Positions 1-12,328 are shown, counted from the stretch's first letter. The stretch: DNA of 64,000 bases from Ursus arctos (GCF_023065955.2 NW_026622808.1:32810475-32874474), one strand, 5' to 3'. Notes: generated by a model from the sequence alone, not told the origin. Made by a program: numbers and translations.

Positions 1-206
1 AGATTTTATTTATTTATTTGACAGAGAGGGGGAGAGAGAGAGAGCACGCACACACAAGCAGGGGGACTGGCAGGCAGAGGGAGAGGGAGAAGCAAGCAGG
101 TTCCCTGCTGAGCAGGGAGCCTGATGCTGGGCTAGATCCTAGGATCCTGGGATCATGACCCGAGCCAAAGGCAGTCACTTAACCGACTGAGCCACGCAGG
201 TGCCCC
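1..206 (-). repeat. CAN-SINE
   Basis: On the + strand it reads as a reversed element: T-rich tail, 'ttatttatttgacagagag', CT-rich middle (as GA), and the tRNA-like head ending 'gagccacgcaggtgcccc'. Its left edge, and so its target duplication, is cut by the window start. Confidence 0.9.
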
Positions 207-241
207 AGTAATGTATTTTTAAAAAATATTTATTTATAACT

Positions 242-341
242 GTGGTAAAAATACATGACAGAATTTACCATGTTACCCATTAAAGTTTTTTTTTAAGTTG
301 TGGTAAAAAACATCTAACAGAATTTACCATGTTAATCATTT
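242..341. repeat. Imperfect direct duplication of about 41 bp
   Basis: 'gtggtaaaaatacatgacag' at 242 and 'gtggtaaaaaacatctaaca' at 300 begin two copies of a unit that continues 'gaatttaccatgtta..catt'. The unit resembles the end of an old mammalian LINE. The 58-bp offset suggests local tandem duplication. Confidence 0.6.
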
Positions 342-1244
342 TTAAGTGTTCAGTTGAGTAGTGAGTAATGTTTAACAGCACACGGCATACTGAGGTCAGT
401 GGAGTGTAGAATGAACTGTTTCTCAGTGAGTTTTGTCACAGAAGATGTGAAAAATTGACCCAGATGAAAAACCACGGTCCAGTGGAGAATGGCCTGCAGC
501 CCTGGGTTTTTGAGCCTATTCCTTCTCGTCCTCCAGGACATGTTTGCACCTGAGTTTGTACCCAGGTATTAAACCTTTGCTTCCTTCCTGCCTTTGTTGA
601 AAAAAACCAAACCACCATCAGCAGAAACCATTGCCCTTCCTGCCCCTCTGTGGTAAGTGAGAATTTGCAAAAGTTTTCCAAGTGAGAAAAGTTTGAAGCA
701 GCTTTTCTAGTAGATGATTATGTAGTGCTTGCTTCTCAGAGGTAATTTTTTTCTTCCACATATTTTTCCTTTAAGTGTCTTGCTGTGTATGTAACCCTAG
801 ACTCCTTTAGTGGGTTCTCCAGCTCCCTGATGGTGTCTCTGTGGTTCTGCCCCCATACCTCTGGCGAGATTCCCACAGCGCATGGGCCAGGCAGGAACGT
901 GCCTCCTGTCAGGGAGTCCTCATCTGCCTCCAGAGCTGTGAGCGCTTTTGAGGTAACACCTTGAATCTTCACCAGTGACTTGGTTCAACACCTTTCTCAT
1001 CTGATGCTAAAGAGTGAAAAAGCCTGTTTTTAACTCAAAGCAGAAAAAGCTGCCTGTCTTTTTTGTATTCAGAACCCAAATAAACAGTGACTTCACACTA
1101 TTGTTTTCCATTGTGTGGAGTACATCCTGTTGGCCATCAGTTTGAGAAGTTTTAAACTGGTTAACCCTCCAGAATTTTTATATTAATGTTAGACTGACAT
1201 TTAACTGACATTTAATTTTAACTTCCGAGTGTCTGCACAAAAGC

Positions 1245-1457
1245 TTTTATTTTATTTATTTTTTTAAAAGAGAGGGTAAGCATGCACACGAGCATAGTGA
1301 GGGGTGGGGAGGGGCAGAGGGAGAGGCAAAGAGAATCTTAAGCAGGCTCCACACCCAGCAAGGAGCTGAAGGGGGGGGAAACCTCGCATCCCTGAGATCA
1401 TGACCTGAGCCAAACCAAGAGTCAGACGCCCAACCCACTGAGCCACTCAGGTGCCCC
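1245..1457 (-). repeat. CAN-SINE, older copy
   Basis: Reversed element with a diverged tail. 'acaaaagc' precedes it (1,237) and follows it (1,461). Confidence 0.9.
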
Positions 1458-1473
1458 TGGACAAAAGCATTTT

Positions 1474-1674
1474 TTTTTTTTTTAAAGATTTTATTTATTT
1501 ATTTGACAGAGAGAAAGAGACAGCCAGCGAGAGAGGGAACACAAGCAGGGGGAGTGGGAGAGGAAGAAGCAGGCTCATAGTGGAGGAGCCTGATGTGGGG
1601 CTCGATCCCAGAACGCTGGGATCACGCCCTGAGCCGAAGGCAGACGCTTAACCGCTGTGCCACCCAGGCGCCCC
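1474..1674 (-). repeat. CAN-SINE, young 'cgctgtgccaccc' subfamily
   Basis: Intact copy with tail, flanked by a perfect 16-bp duplication tggacaaaagcatttt (1,458-1,473 and 1,675-1,690). It inserted exactly at the end of the preceding SINE. Confidence 0.95.
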
Positions 1675-4078
1675 TGGACAAAAGCATTTTTGCTAGATGG
1701 AACCTCAAGGGGTTGTTTCAGTTGGTTTTACTTTTGACTTTTTCAAAACCATTTGAAACAGGGACATGGAATTTTATTATTTGTCTGGTTTAAAAAGATA
1801 GTCCCATTTCCCTTAAATGTTTTAATTACTACGGCGAATAGAAGCAGTTTGAGAGTTTAAGTACAGTTTTTAGGTAACCTGGCTATTGGGGAGTAGCAGT
1901 TCCTGGGAGTGGTGGGGTGCCCTGCCTCAGCCTCATTTTGTGTAGTTAGTAATGGATTGAGCTCACAACTTTTCCTTCATTCTTAGAAAGCAAAAACTAG
2001 TAGGGAGCTGTTCTTCCAGAATTTTAGTTAAGATATCTTAGTTTCATTTCCCTGTGGGCTTTTTTGCATATGAGGAAACATTAAGTTTACTATGAATTGA
2101 GTCCGTGCCACATATGCATTTGTTCCTTGCATTTACTGAGTGGAAAACGTTTACTGACTGAGCTTCCTGTGTGCATGGGGCACTCATTAGCTCTGGGGAG
2201 GCAGGCTGAGCAGAAGAGAGCTGCTGTTTTGCTGGAGCTGGGCTTCCAGTAAAATCTTCTAGTTCCCAGGGACCTGAGATTGTCTAGACAGAGTAGGGTC
2301 ACAAGGCCTTGTTCCTCACGGGCATATATCCTCCCCCTCCCCGCCCCCCCAAAACAAGGCATGTACTTCAGTCATATATAGCTGGGGATTAGTATTGGTG
2401 ACAGGAAGGGCCAGAAGGATTCCTGCTGAACTTGGCCCCCGGAAGCTTGGGGTCCTCGCCTATTGCTCTATAATGCTTTTGATTCCCTAGTTGTGTCCCT
2501 TGCTGACTGACTTGGTAAACTTAAAGTACACTTTCCTCCAAGGCAGATGTTAAATATTTGGTTTACGAAGGACACCACCTTTTAGGCATTGCTGAAAACT
2601 TGACTTTTTTTTTTTTCCCTTATCACTGGCAAGTCCCCAAAGTCACAGTTGGAGAAAGAAAGCATTGGCATGGCCATTGGGAGATGCAGGGGACTGCCAG
2701 CTCCAACCCCAACTAGATCTGGTTCCTGAGAGTGAGGACACTTATCTGAAATGAGTCTCAAGATCTGGGGCCCCTGGGCTTCCTACCCCAGACTGTCCTT
2801 TCATTGTTGGGGGCCCATACCCCAGGAGCCTGGTGCGGGGTTCCCCTGCTCAGATATTCTTGGACAGCGCTGTGGGAGTGCTGCCTCAGTGGTGCTGTTA
2901 GGTGCTGAATGTTCATCTGGCCCAGGGAGGGGTGGGATGGGTACCTAGGGTATCGTGGGGCTCTCTTCCCTGGTGCTGCTGGCGCTTGGGGCAGGAGCGC
3001 AGGGTTTTACCAAGAGAAGGAGGAGAGGGCAGCCTGAGTGGCTGCTGTGGGATAGCAGTGTCCCAAAGGGCTGTGCTGTGCCCAGGTTTTGCAGGCTATA
3101 TAACACTTTTAAGGTTTCTCTGCCCCCTGGGGTGGAATGCCTGGAACTAAGGGATGGAGCTGCTGCCTGGCAGCTATGTCCTTTTTTCACACTTTTCTCA
3201 TGGCTGTTGAACATGTGTTTAGAGAGCCGGGGGCTTCACCAAGGCTCTGGGAAGGTCCCTCTTCACAGAGTTGTATTTCACTGGCGTCGAGGGCAGCACC
3301 GAACTCAGACTTAGTGGCAGGCACTGCACTGGGTACTGGTACAGAGGGAGTGAGTTACCCATTCCCACTACCCATTTTTCAATAGGAGATCTTCGGCAGC
3401 TTCTGTTAGCCAGGTAGTGGTGAGTTCAGCTGAGACATAACGTATTCTTGGGCTGCCCTGAGCACTTCCTGGTGTTCTAGAGGGTATAATGTGAGTGCAC
3501 GTATGCAGTATTAAAATGAGTGGCTGTGTCAGGAAGACTGGGTGATTCTGCCTGAGTCTTTCTCTAGTTCCTGAGCACCTTCTCCATATTCTGGCCACAG
3601 ACTCTGTGTGACCATGGTTGAATGTTACCTCTCTTGGGGCCTTGTTCCCTGAAAAAACGAGGAGGAGGATCTCTGGAGTGCCTCCATCTCTGAATGACCA
3701 AGTGTGTGAGTAAGAGACTCTGTAAAAACCTTCCAATGGGATGTCCTAGTTTGGGTGTTTGAAAGCAGCCTGCCAAGTTCTTAGCATGGGGAGAAGTGAC
3801 CCTTGCTTATAGGAAGCCAGCGTCAGAAAGACACAAGGCTGCTTTTTGCCAACTTTCCAAAAGATCTTTTCTCCCCAGAGCATGGAAAACTAACATATAG
3901 CAGTTGGAGTTGTGCCCTGGACATTGCCTGCTTGCTAAATGTAGAGCCGCTTAGTCATGCCCATGAAACAGATACCCCATGTCGTCATGTGTCCGCAGAT
4001 AGCAGACTGAGCTTATGTTCTTGGTAGGACAGGGTGTGTCTCATACTGTTGCTGTTTTCAAATAAGCTGAGAATTTTT

Positions 4079-4279
4079 TAAAAAGAGTTTTATTCATTTA
4101 TTTGACACAGAGAGAGAGGGAGAGAGAGGGAGCACAAGCAGGGGGGAGCTGCAGAGGGAGAGGGAGAAGCAGACTCCCTGCTAAGCAGGGTGCCCCACCT
4201 GGGGCTGGATCCCAGGACCCTGAGATCATGACCTGAGTCGAAGGCAGACGCCCAACCGACTGAGCCACCCAGGTGCCCC
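4079..4279 (-). repeat. CAN-SINE
   Basis: Perfect 16-bp target duplication taagctgagaattttt at 4,063-4,078 and 4,280-4,295. Confidence 0.95.
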
Positions 4280-5640
4280 TAAGCTGAGAATTTTTAAATG
4301 GAGAATCAGATTAGAAAAGTAAAAGATCAACTGGATCTAAGAAGTAGAAAATAAGTAAATTAAAGAGTGAAGACTCAGGAAGAAGCTAAAAAAACCCCAT
4401 TCCTTCATTGGGTGTGTGTCTGAAACTGTGTGTGTGCTTGGTGTACATTAGTGATTGTGACAGATGTGTCCCTGCCCCTCCACAGCTTCCAGTCTTGGGG
4501 GGTGTTGGATGAGTTGAGCACTTTACTAAACAAGAGTTAAAATGTACAAGAAAGGAAAGGCCATTAAGAGAAGCACTATGCAACAGTAAACTCTAAAGTT
4601 ACAGTTTAAAATGGTATAAAACAGAAGACCTAGACAATTTTAAAAATTGTAAGTGATAAAATAAGCTATAAAAGGGGTACAAAGGCACAGTCAGGAAACT
4701 GGGAGATACACACACACACACACAAGAATTCAAAGAAAAACCTTTAACTTGGGGCACTTGATAGGGATCTGAGGAGAAGACCTCTACCCAGAGTGCAGTG
4801 AACCTGCGTGTTGAGGAGTCAGAGTGTTTCCTTCTTTGCCTTTCCTGGTGGAGGACTCTGCAGCGATCACAGGGAGTTAAGTGGTTCTTGGAGCTGGTGC
4901 CCACAGGACCCCAGCTTCTAAGTCCCTGGTCACTTGGTATCCCTTTGAGGAAGTGTGGCATTCAACACTGCTGGCAAGTCTGTGCTGGGCAAAAGTGACA
5001 CAGCCAGTTGGCTGGAAGAAGTCCCTTTTGGGGAAATGGGTCTGAAATCCCGTGAGAACTGCCTGGTTACCTATGGCCTTAGGGTGGAACAAGGTAGTGG
5101 AAACAGGAAGGAGGACAGTGTTATACCTAGTATTTATCTAGCACTGATGAGGGGATGGGATCATGCCAAATGATAAAATGTCTTTATTGACTTTCTACGG
5201 TAGGTAAATTTCAAATCCCTTTCCATACCTTTGTAGAGCGGCTTCATGTGTTTTTTCCTGAGCCTTTAGGGAGCAAGTGCTGTCCTAGAAACTGGGAGTG
5301 TGTAAACTTGAGTGACATGGGCCCCAGGAGGTAGAGGTGGACAGAGATGGGGTTGATGGGTGGGGTAGGGTTGGGGTGGGGCAGTAGCCCCAGGGGCTGG
5401 GATCTGGATGCCATTCAGAATATGCCAGACACATGAATGAGGACAGGGCTTTCCAGTCCTGAGAAGGTGGTGAAGAAGACACAGAGCAGGAAGCTCTGAC
5501 TGTTTTAGGATTTTTATTAGTTGGGAGATGACAGTACTCAGCCAAGCCCTTTACGTTTCAAGTCTTCAGAGAGCACAGGCTAACATTACACATAACCTGA
5601 GTATCAGCCACCCAGCTTTGTCATACCTTAATGTTCTGTT

Positions 5641-5778
5641 TTGTTTTGTTTTAAGATTTCTTTATTTTTTAGAGAGAGTGCATGGCTCTGAGTGGGGACT
5701 CTGATGCAGGGCTTGATCCCGTGACCCTGAGATCATGAATGGAGCTAAACTCAATAGACTGAACCACCCAGGCACCCC
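5641..5778 (-). repeat. CAN-SINE, short copy
   Basis: Flanked by tgttctgtt (5,632 and 5,779). The middle of the element is shortened. Confidence 0.85.
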
Positions 5779-6278
5779 TGTTCTGTTGTATTTTTGTAAG
5801 ATCCTATTTTAGGAAATAAAGCAGTTATAAATTTCGAGACCCTTGTGCCCCTTTTAGAGCTATACCTACTTCCTTCATGCCCTGACTGCCTCTTTAACCC
5901 CTGGCAACCACTAATCTGTTCTCCATTTCTATAATTTTGTCACTTCAAGAATATCATAAAAATAAAATGTATGTAATACATATATATAATGTATGTATAA
6001 AAATATAGTATGTAACTTTTTAGGATTAGCACTGTACACTCACCATAATTCCCTTGAGATTCATTCACTTTCTCTAGTGTATCAATAGTTCATTCCTTTT
6101 TATTGCTCATTAGTATTCCATGATATGGATATACCACAGTTTGTTTAACCATTCATCCATTGAAGGACATCTGGGTTACACTATTTGTTGAAAAAGCTAT
6201 TTTCCCTCATTGAATTCCTTTTGTATCTTTGTCAAAAATCAGTTGGGCATTCTTGTTTAAATCTATTTCGGGATTCTA

Positions 6279-6424
6279 GGGGTTCCTGGGTGGCACAGTG
6301 GGTTAAGTTGGTTTCTGCTCAATTTGTGATCTCAGAGTCATGGGATCGAGCCCCACAGCGTTCAGCATAGAGTCTGCTTAAAAGACTCTCTGTCTCTCAA
6401 ATAAATAAATCTTAAAAAAAAAAT
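6279..6424 (+). repeat. CAN-SINE, short copy
   Basis: Head 'ggggttcctgggtggcacag', tail 'aaataaataaatcttaaaa'. Flanked by aaatctatttc[g/t]ggattct (6,259 and 6,425). Confidence 0.9.
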
Positions 6425-6605
6425 AAATCTATTTCTGGATTCTCAGTCTGTTCCATTGATGTATGTGTTTGTCTTTCCACTAATACAGTCTTGATTATTG
6501 CAGCTTGCCAAGTTTTTATATTGGGTAGACTAATTCCTCTTTTTCTCCTTTTTCAAAATTGTTTTTTGGCTATTGTAGTTCCTTTGACTTTCCATATAAA
6601 TTTTA

Positions 6606-6793
6606 TTTTTTTTATTTTTTAAGATTTTATTTATTTGAGAGAAAGAGCATGAGAAGGGAGGAAGGGCAGAGGGAGAGGGAGGAGCAGGCTCCCTGCTGAG
6701 CAGGAAGCCCGATGCCGGACTCTATCCCAGGACCCTGGAATCATGACCTGAGCCGAAGGCAGATGCTTAACTGACTGAGCCACCCTGGCAGCC
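6606..6793 (-). repeat. CAN-SINE
   Basis: Perfect 15-bp duplication tccatataaatttta at 6,591 and 6,794. Confidence 0.93.
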
Positions 6794-6872
6794 TCCATAT
6801 AAATTTTAGAATGGTCTTGTCTATATATACAAAATTTCTTGCTGGAATTTTGATAGGGGTTGCATTAAACCT

Positions 6873-7545
6873 TAAATTAGTTTCCTAGGGCTGCTGTAAA
6901 AAATTACCACAGCCTTAGTGGCTTAGAGTAACATACATTTATTCTCTCATTGCTCTGGAGACCAGAAGTCCCAAATCAAGGAGTTGGCGAGGGCTGTACT
7001 CCTGTGGGCCCCAGGGAGGAATTTATTCCTTGTCTATTATACTTTCTGGTGGCTGCTGGCATTCTTTGGCTTGCGGCTGTATCTCTCGAATCTCTTCCTC
7101 AGTGTTCACGTCCCCTTCTTCCTCTGTGGTGTGTATAATCTCCCTCTGCCTCTTTCTTATAATGACAATTGTGGTTGGATTTAAGGCCCACCTGGGATCT
7201 CCCTATGTCAAGATTCTTAATTTAGGGGCGCCTGGGTGGCTCAGTCATTAAGCGTCTGCCTTCGGCTCAGGGCCTGATCCCAGAGTCCTGGGATCGAGCC
7301 CCACATCAGGCTCCTCCGCTGGGAGCCTGCTTCTTCCTCTCCCACTCCCCCTGCCTGTGTTCTCTCTCTTGTTGGCTGTCTCTCTCTCTGTCAAATAAAT
7401 AAATAAAATCTAAAAAAAAAAAAAAAAAAAAAAGATTCTTAATTTAATTAATCTGGGAGACTCTTCCTGTAAACTAACATTTATAGATTTCATAGTTTAG
7501 GACGTAGTATCTTTGGGTGGCCATTATTTAGCCCATTACAAATCT
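6873..7545 (+). repeat. Old LTR-like (MaLR/ERVL-type) interspersed repeat
   Basis: Begins 'ttagtttcctagggctgctg' and runs through 'ctctggagaccagaagtccc' to 'tttagcccattaca', a familiar mammalian repeat whose exact subfamily I cannot name. It splits the L1 around it and is itself split by a SINE at 7,225-7,432. Confidence 0.6.
7225..7432 (+). repeat. CAN-SINE
   Basis: Perfect 14-bp duplication agattcttaattta at 7,211 and 7,433; poly(A) tail of more than 20 bases. Confidence 0.96.
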
Positions 7546-8382
7546 GTATAATAGTTGGCAAGAACTGACACCTTTACTGTGTTGAGCCTTTCACCATTAA
7601 CACAATATGTCCCTTCGTTTGTTTAGATCTTTGATTTCTTTCACCAGTGTTGTGTATTTTTCAGTGTTTGACCTGTATGTGTTTTGTTAGGTTTACACCT
7701 AGCTGTTCATTTTTTGAGTGATTGAAATGGTATTATATTTTAAATTTGGTATCTACATGTTCATTTCTAGCATGTAGAAATACGAGTGATTTTTGTATAA
7801 TTATTTTGTATTCTGTGATCTTGCTAAACTCACTTATCTAAGATTTTATTTTGTAGATTCCTTGGGATTTTCTGCATGGATGATTATGTTATCTGCAAGT
7901 AGGGACAGTTTTTTTTCCTTTTTAAAAAAAATTTTTCCTTTCTGATCTATATGCATTTTGTTTCCTTTTCTTGCCTTATTATTGCTGTCTAGAACTTCTA
8001 GCACTATGTCAAATAAGAGGGTAAGAACAGGTATCCTTGCCTTGTTTCTGATCTTAAGGAGAAAGCATTCAGAATGTTACCATTAAGTATAATGTTTTCT
8101 GTATGTTTTTTGTAGATGCTCTTTATCAAGTCAAGAAAGTCCCCTCTATTCCTGTTTTTCTGAGAGTGTTTATCACAAATGGGTATTGAATTTTGTCAGG
8201 GACCTTTTCTGCATCAGTTGATACAATTATGTGATTTTGTTCTTTAGTCTGTTAATATGGTGGATTATGTTGATTGAGTCTCAAATATTGAACTGGCCTT
8301 TCATCCCTGGAATAAGTACCACTTGGTCCTGGTCCTATATACGTTTTTTTATATATTGCTAAATTCTGTTTGATGAATATTT

Positions 8383-8477
8383 TATTTTTAAGTAATGTCT
8401 ACACCCAGTGGGGCTCGAACTCACAACCTCAAGATCAAGAGTTGCGTGTTCTATCGATTCAGCCAGTCGGGTGCCCC
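8383..8477 (-). repeat. CAN-SINE, short 'taatgtctac' variant
   Basis: Only tail and head with 'ggggctcgaactcacaacc' are present. This is a recurrent short form, also seen at 9.58, 48.5 and 60.9 kb. Approximate edges; poor target duplication (tgatgaatatttt/tgataatgtttt). Confidence 0.75.
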
Positions 8478-8637
8478 TGATAATGTTTTGTTACAGATTT
8501 TTGTGTCTGTTCATGAGTGATATTGGTCTGTATCCTTATTACCCCCCCCCTCTTTTTTTTTTTTTTTTTTTTTTTTGGTGCTGTCTTCGTCTGATTTTCA
8601 TATCAGGGTAATGCTACCTTCATGAAATGAGTAGGGA

Positions 8638-8742
8638 GGGGTGCTTGGCTGGCTTAGTTGGTAAAATGTGACTCTTGATCTCAGGGTCATGAGTTCAAGC
8701 CCCATGTGTGGCATAGAGTTTACTTAAAATTAAAAAAAAAAA
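8638..8742 (+). repeat. CAN-SINE, short variant
   Basis: About 105 bp, head 'ggggtgcttggctggcttag', A-tail. Flanks atgagtagggagg and atgaatagggaag are diverged target duplications. Confidence 0.8.
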
Positions 8743-8877
8743 AATGAATAGGGAAGTGTTCCCCCTTCTACTTTCTGGGAAAGATTATGTAGAATTAGAG
8801 TTAATTCTTTAAATACTTGGTAGAATTTGGTAATGGAGCCATCTGGGCCTGGAAGTTTCTTTTTGTGGGAGTTTTTA

Positions 8878-9039
8878 TTTTATTTTATTTTATTTTTTTA
8901 GATTTTATTTATTCATGAGAGAGAGAGGGAGGCATAGGCAGAGGTAGAAGCAGGCTCACCACCAAGCAGGGAGCCCGATGTGGGCTCATGACCTGAGCTG
9001 AAAGCAGACGCTTAACCAACTGAGCCATCCAGGCACCCC
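8878..9039 (-). repeat. CAN-SINE with (TTTTA)n tail
   Basis: Perfect 16-bp duplication tttgtgggagttttta at 8,862 and 9,040. The tail carries a pentanucleotide expansion. Confidence 0.93.
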
Positions 9040-9182
9040 TTTGTGGGAGTTTTTAAATTACCAATGCAAATGCCTTAATAGTTTCCTTTAATACAAATTG
9101 TTTGTATGATATTGGGTGAATTGTTGATAGTATTTTTTAAGGAATTCGTCTGTTTTGTTTCTATTTGTCTAGTCTTTTTTTT

Positions 9183-9355
9183 GTTAAAGATTTTATTTAT
9201 TTGACAGAGAAAGACACAGCGAGAGAGGGAACACAAGCAGGGGGAGTGGGAGAGGGAGAGGGAGAAGCAGGCTTCCCACTGAGCAGGGAGCCCAATGCGG
9301 GGCTCGATCCCAGGACCCCGGGAAGGCAGACGCTTAACGACTGAGCCACGCGCCC
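9183..9355 (-). repeat. CAN-SINE
   Basis: Small deletion before the head. Flanked by ctagtcttttttt (9,170 and 9,356). First of three same-strand SINEs in 0.5 kb. Confidence 0.9.
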
Positions 9356-9362
9356 CTAGTCT

Positions 9363-9564
9363 TTTTTTTTTTTTTTTTTTTTTTAAGATTTTATTTATTT
9401 GAGAAAGAGCAAGAGTGAGAGAGAGCTGGGGGAGGAGCACAGGGAGAGGGAGAAGCAGACTCTCCACTGAGCAGGGACCCGATGTGGAGCTCGATTGCAG
9501 GACTCTGGGATCATGACTCAAGCCAAAGGCAGATGCTTAACCTACTGAGCCACCCAGGAGCCCC
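9363..9564 (-). repeat. CAN-SINE
   Basis: Follows the preceding SINE with only its target duplication between; long T-run at the left. Confidence 0.9.
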
Positions 9565-9581
9565 AAAGCTTTTTTATTATC

Positions 9582-9677
9582 TTTTTTTTTTTTTAAAGTA
9601 ATCTCTCCAGCCAATGTGGGACTCGAACTCAGGACCCTGAGATCAAGATTACATGATCTGCCAACTGAGCCAGCCCC
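9582..9677 (-). repeat. CAN-SINE, short variant
   Basis: Same short architecture as at 8.4 kb ('gtgggactcgaactcaggac'); edges approximate. Confidence 0.75.
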
Positions 9678-10797
9678 TCATTAGTTTTTGATATCTGGAT
9701 CTATAGTGATATCCTGTTTGATTCCTGATATTGGTAATTAGTGTCTTTTTTCTTTGTCAGTCTTACTAGAGATTTGTCAATTTTACTAATCTTTTCAAAG
9801 AATCAAGTTTTTTTTTTTAATTGATTTTCCTATTTTTGTTTTCAATTTCATTGATTTCTGCTCTTTATTCTTTCTTTCCTTGTGCTTGCTTTTGGTTTAT
9901 TCTGCCTTTTTTTTTTTTAAGGTTATTTTGGTGGGAGCATGAGATTATTGTTTTGAGATTTTTCCTTTTTTTCTGGTGGATTTAGTGCTATAAGTTCATC
10001 TCTAAGCACTGCTTTAGCTGTGTTCCACAAATTTTAACATACCCCACAAATGTATTTTTATCTTCATTCAGTTCAGTATTATTTTTTATTTCCATTGATA
10101 CTTCCTCTCTGACCCGAGGATTATTTAGAAGTATGTTGCATAGTTGAGTGTTTGGAGATTTTCCTATTGTCCCTCTGTTACTGATTTCTAATTTGATTCC
10201 ATTGTGGTTAGAGAACACATTCAGTGTTATTTCATTTCTTTTAAGTTTTTCAGGGTTTGATTTATGGCCCTAGACATGGTTTTTCTGGATATATGTTCCA
10301 TGGGCATTTGAAAAGAATGTGTGTTCTGCTGTTGTCAGGTGGAGGCTGTCTAAATGTTGACCAGATCATGTTGATTGATGATATTTTTGAATTCTTTTGT
10401 ATACTTGCTGATTTTCTTTCTAGTTGCTCTCAGTTGTTGAGAGTGTGGTGTTGAAGTTTCCAGCTAGAATTGTGGATTTGTTTATTTTTTTTTCAATTCT
10501 GTCAGTTTTTGCTTCACAAATTTTATTGCTTTGTTGTTTGGTACATGTACATTTAGGATTGTTATTCTTGGTAGCTTTGATCCTTTTATCATTTTATAAT
10601 TTTCCTCTGTTCTGGTAATTGTCTTTGCTCTGAAGTCTACTTGATCTGATATTGATAGAGCCTGTCTTGCTTTCTCTTCATTAACGTGTGCATGTTGTAT
10701 CTTTTTCTGTTCTTTTACTTTTCACCTATCCTTGTCATCTCGGTATTGGCATCTATTGATTGTTCTTTAAATTCAGTTCGAGATCTTCCTGGTTCTG

Positions 10798-10957
10798 AGC
10801 GGGGCGGTGGGCAGAGGGAGAGGTAGAGAGAACCCCAAGCAGGCTCCACGCCCAGCACAGAGCCTGATGTGGAGTTCAATCCCACAACCCTGAGATGATG
10901 ACCTGAGCTGAAACCAGGAGTCAAATGTCTAACCAACTGAGCCACCCAGGCACCCCT
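10798..10957 (-). repeat. CAN-SINE lacking its tail
   Basis: The GA-rich middle and the head are present, but no T-rich tail is seen at the left edge, so it is 3'-truncated. Confidence 0.8.
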
Positions 10958-11037
10958 CATGAGTGATTTTTGATTGAAACCTGAACAGTTTTGTATTTTG
11001 TTCTGAAACTCTGGTTCTGTTTTACCTGGCTTTTTCT

Positions 11038-11255
11038 TTTTCTTTCTTTCTTTCTTTTTTTTTTTTTTTAATTTTATTTATTTATTCGACAGAGATAGAG
11101 ACAGCCAGCGAGAGAGGGAACACAAGCAGGGGGAGTGGGAGAGAAAGAAGCAGGCTCATAGCAGAGGAGCCTGATGTGGGGCTCGATCCCACAACGCCGG
11201 GATCACGCCCTGAGCCGAAGGCAGACGCTTAACCGCTGTGCCACCCAGGCGCCCC
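11038..11255 (-). repeat. CAN-SINE, young subfamily
   Basis: Perfect 16-bp duplication ttacctggctttttct at 11,022 and 11,256. (TTTC)n expansion in the tail. Confidence 0.95.
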
Positions 11256-11344
11256 TTACCTGGCTTTTTCTGATACTGGCAGGGGGTGGGGAGGGAGGTA
11301 CTGCCTGATTACCGGGAAGTAGAGATAGAAGTCCAGGTTCCTTA

Positions 11345-11728
11345 CTCAGCCTTTATTTTAATTGAAGGATAATTAACATACAGTATTCTGTTAGTTTCAG
11401 ATGGACAATATAGTGATTCTTGTTTTATAACTGGAAGTTTGTATCTCTCTTTTTTTTTTTTGAAGATTTACTTGTTTATTTGAGAGAGAGAGAGCAGTGC
11501 GAGCAGGGGGTGGGGCAGAGGGAGAAGTAGAGAGTGGAGCCCCAATTCAGGGCTTGATCTCAGGATGCTGAGATCATGACCTGAGCAGAAATCAAGAGTT
11601 GGAGGCTTAACGGCTGAGCCACCCAGGGGGCCCCATGTTTGTACCTCTTAATCACCTTTATCTATTTCACCCACCCCCCACCCACTTCCCCTCCGGCAAC
11701 TACCAGTTTGTTCTATTTAAGAGCCCGA
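11345..11728 (-). mobile_element. L1 3'-end fragment split by a SINE
   Basis: 'aattgaaggataattaacat' and, after the SINE at 11.45-11.63 kb, 'ccccctccggcaactaccag'-type sequence match carnivore L1 3' ends, in minus orientation. Confidence 0.65.
11449..11634 (-). repeat. CAN-SINE
   Basis: Flanked by gtttgta[t/c]ctct at 11,437 and 11,637. Confidence 0.9.
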
Positions 11729-11928
11729 TTTTTTTTTTTTTTTTAAGATTTTTTGTTTATTTATTTGACAGAGAGAGAGACAGCCAGCAAGAGAGGGAAC
11801 ACAAGCAGGGGGAGTGGGAGAGGGAGAAGCAGGCTCCTTACCAAGCAGGGAGCCCGATGCGGGGCTCAATCCCAGGATCCTGGGATCAGGCCCTGAGCCG
11901 AAGGCAGACGCTTAACGACTGAGCCACC
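11729..11928 (-). repeat. CAN-SINE, 5' end missing
   Basis: Stops at 'gactgagccacc' without the terminal 'caggcgcccc', so the first bases of the element are lost. Confidence 0.88.
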
Positions 11929-12077
11929 TAATGTTCAGTGGGAATCTAGGGGAAAAATACATCTACCTCATCTTCTTAGACGTGGAAGTCCAGTTTTTTT
12001 CTTTTAGGCTTTATTTTTGATGTCTCGTTAAATGAAATCCTTTGTTATCCTGACATTCTACTATATTCTGAAATTTT

Positions 12078-12270
12078 GGGATGCCTGGGTGGCTCAATCA
12101 GTTAAGCATCTGCCCTCAGCTCAGGTCGTGATCCCAGGGTCCTGGGATGGAGTTCCACATCTGGCTCCCTGCTCAGCAGGGAGCCTGCTTCTCCCTCTCC
12201 TTCTGCCCCTCTCCCTGCTTGTGCTGTCTCTCTCTCTGTCAAATAAATAAATAAAATCTTTAAAAAAATA
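12078..12270 (+). repeat. CAN-SINE
   Basis: Head 'gggatgcctgggtggctcaa', tail (AAAT)n then A-run. Confidence 0.9.
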
Positions 12271-12328
12271 GGGCTAGGTGTAACTGCTGTTTATGAGGTT
12301 ATTTTCATAGAAAAATACGTATAAATCA

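Larger units (their letters stand above)
5840..10790 (-). mobile_element. Decayed, multiply interrupted L1 retrotransposon
   Basis: Read on the minus strand, 3' UTR-type sequence (about 5.87-6.19 kb) is followed by ORF2 C-terminal, reverse transcriptase and endonuclease-side sequence towards 10.7 kb. The blocks are continuous once the inserts are removed. One insert is an LTR-like repeat (6.87-7.54 kb) that itself holds a SINE. At least seven other SINEs sit within it. No long reading frame survives; the element is inactive. Confidence 0.8.

Noticed and set aside
9075..9521. A 148-codon minus-strand frame at 9.1-9.5 kb
   Set aside because: It runs through two adjacent SINEs and decayed L1 sequence; not a gene.
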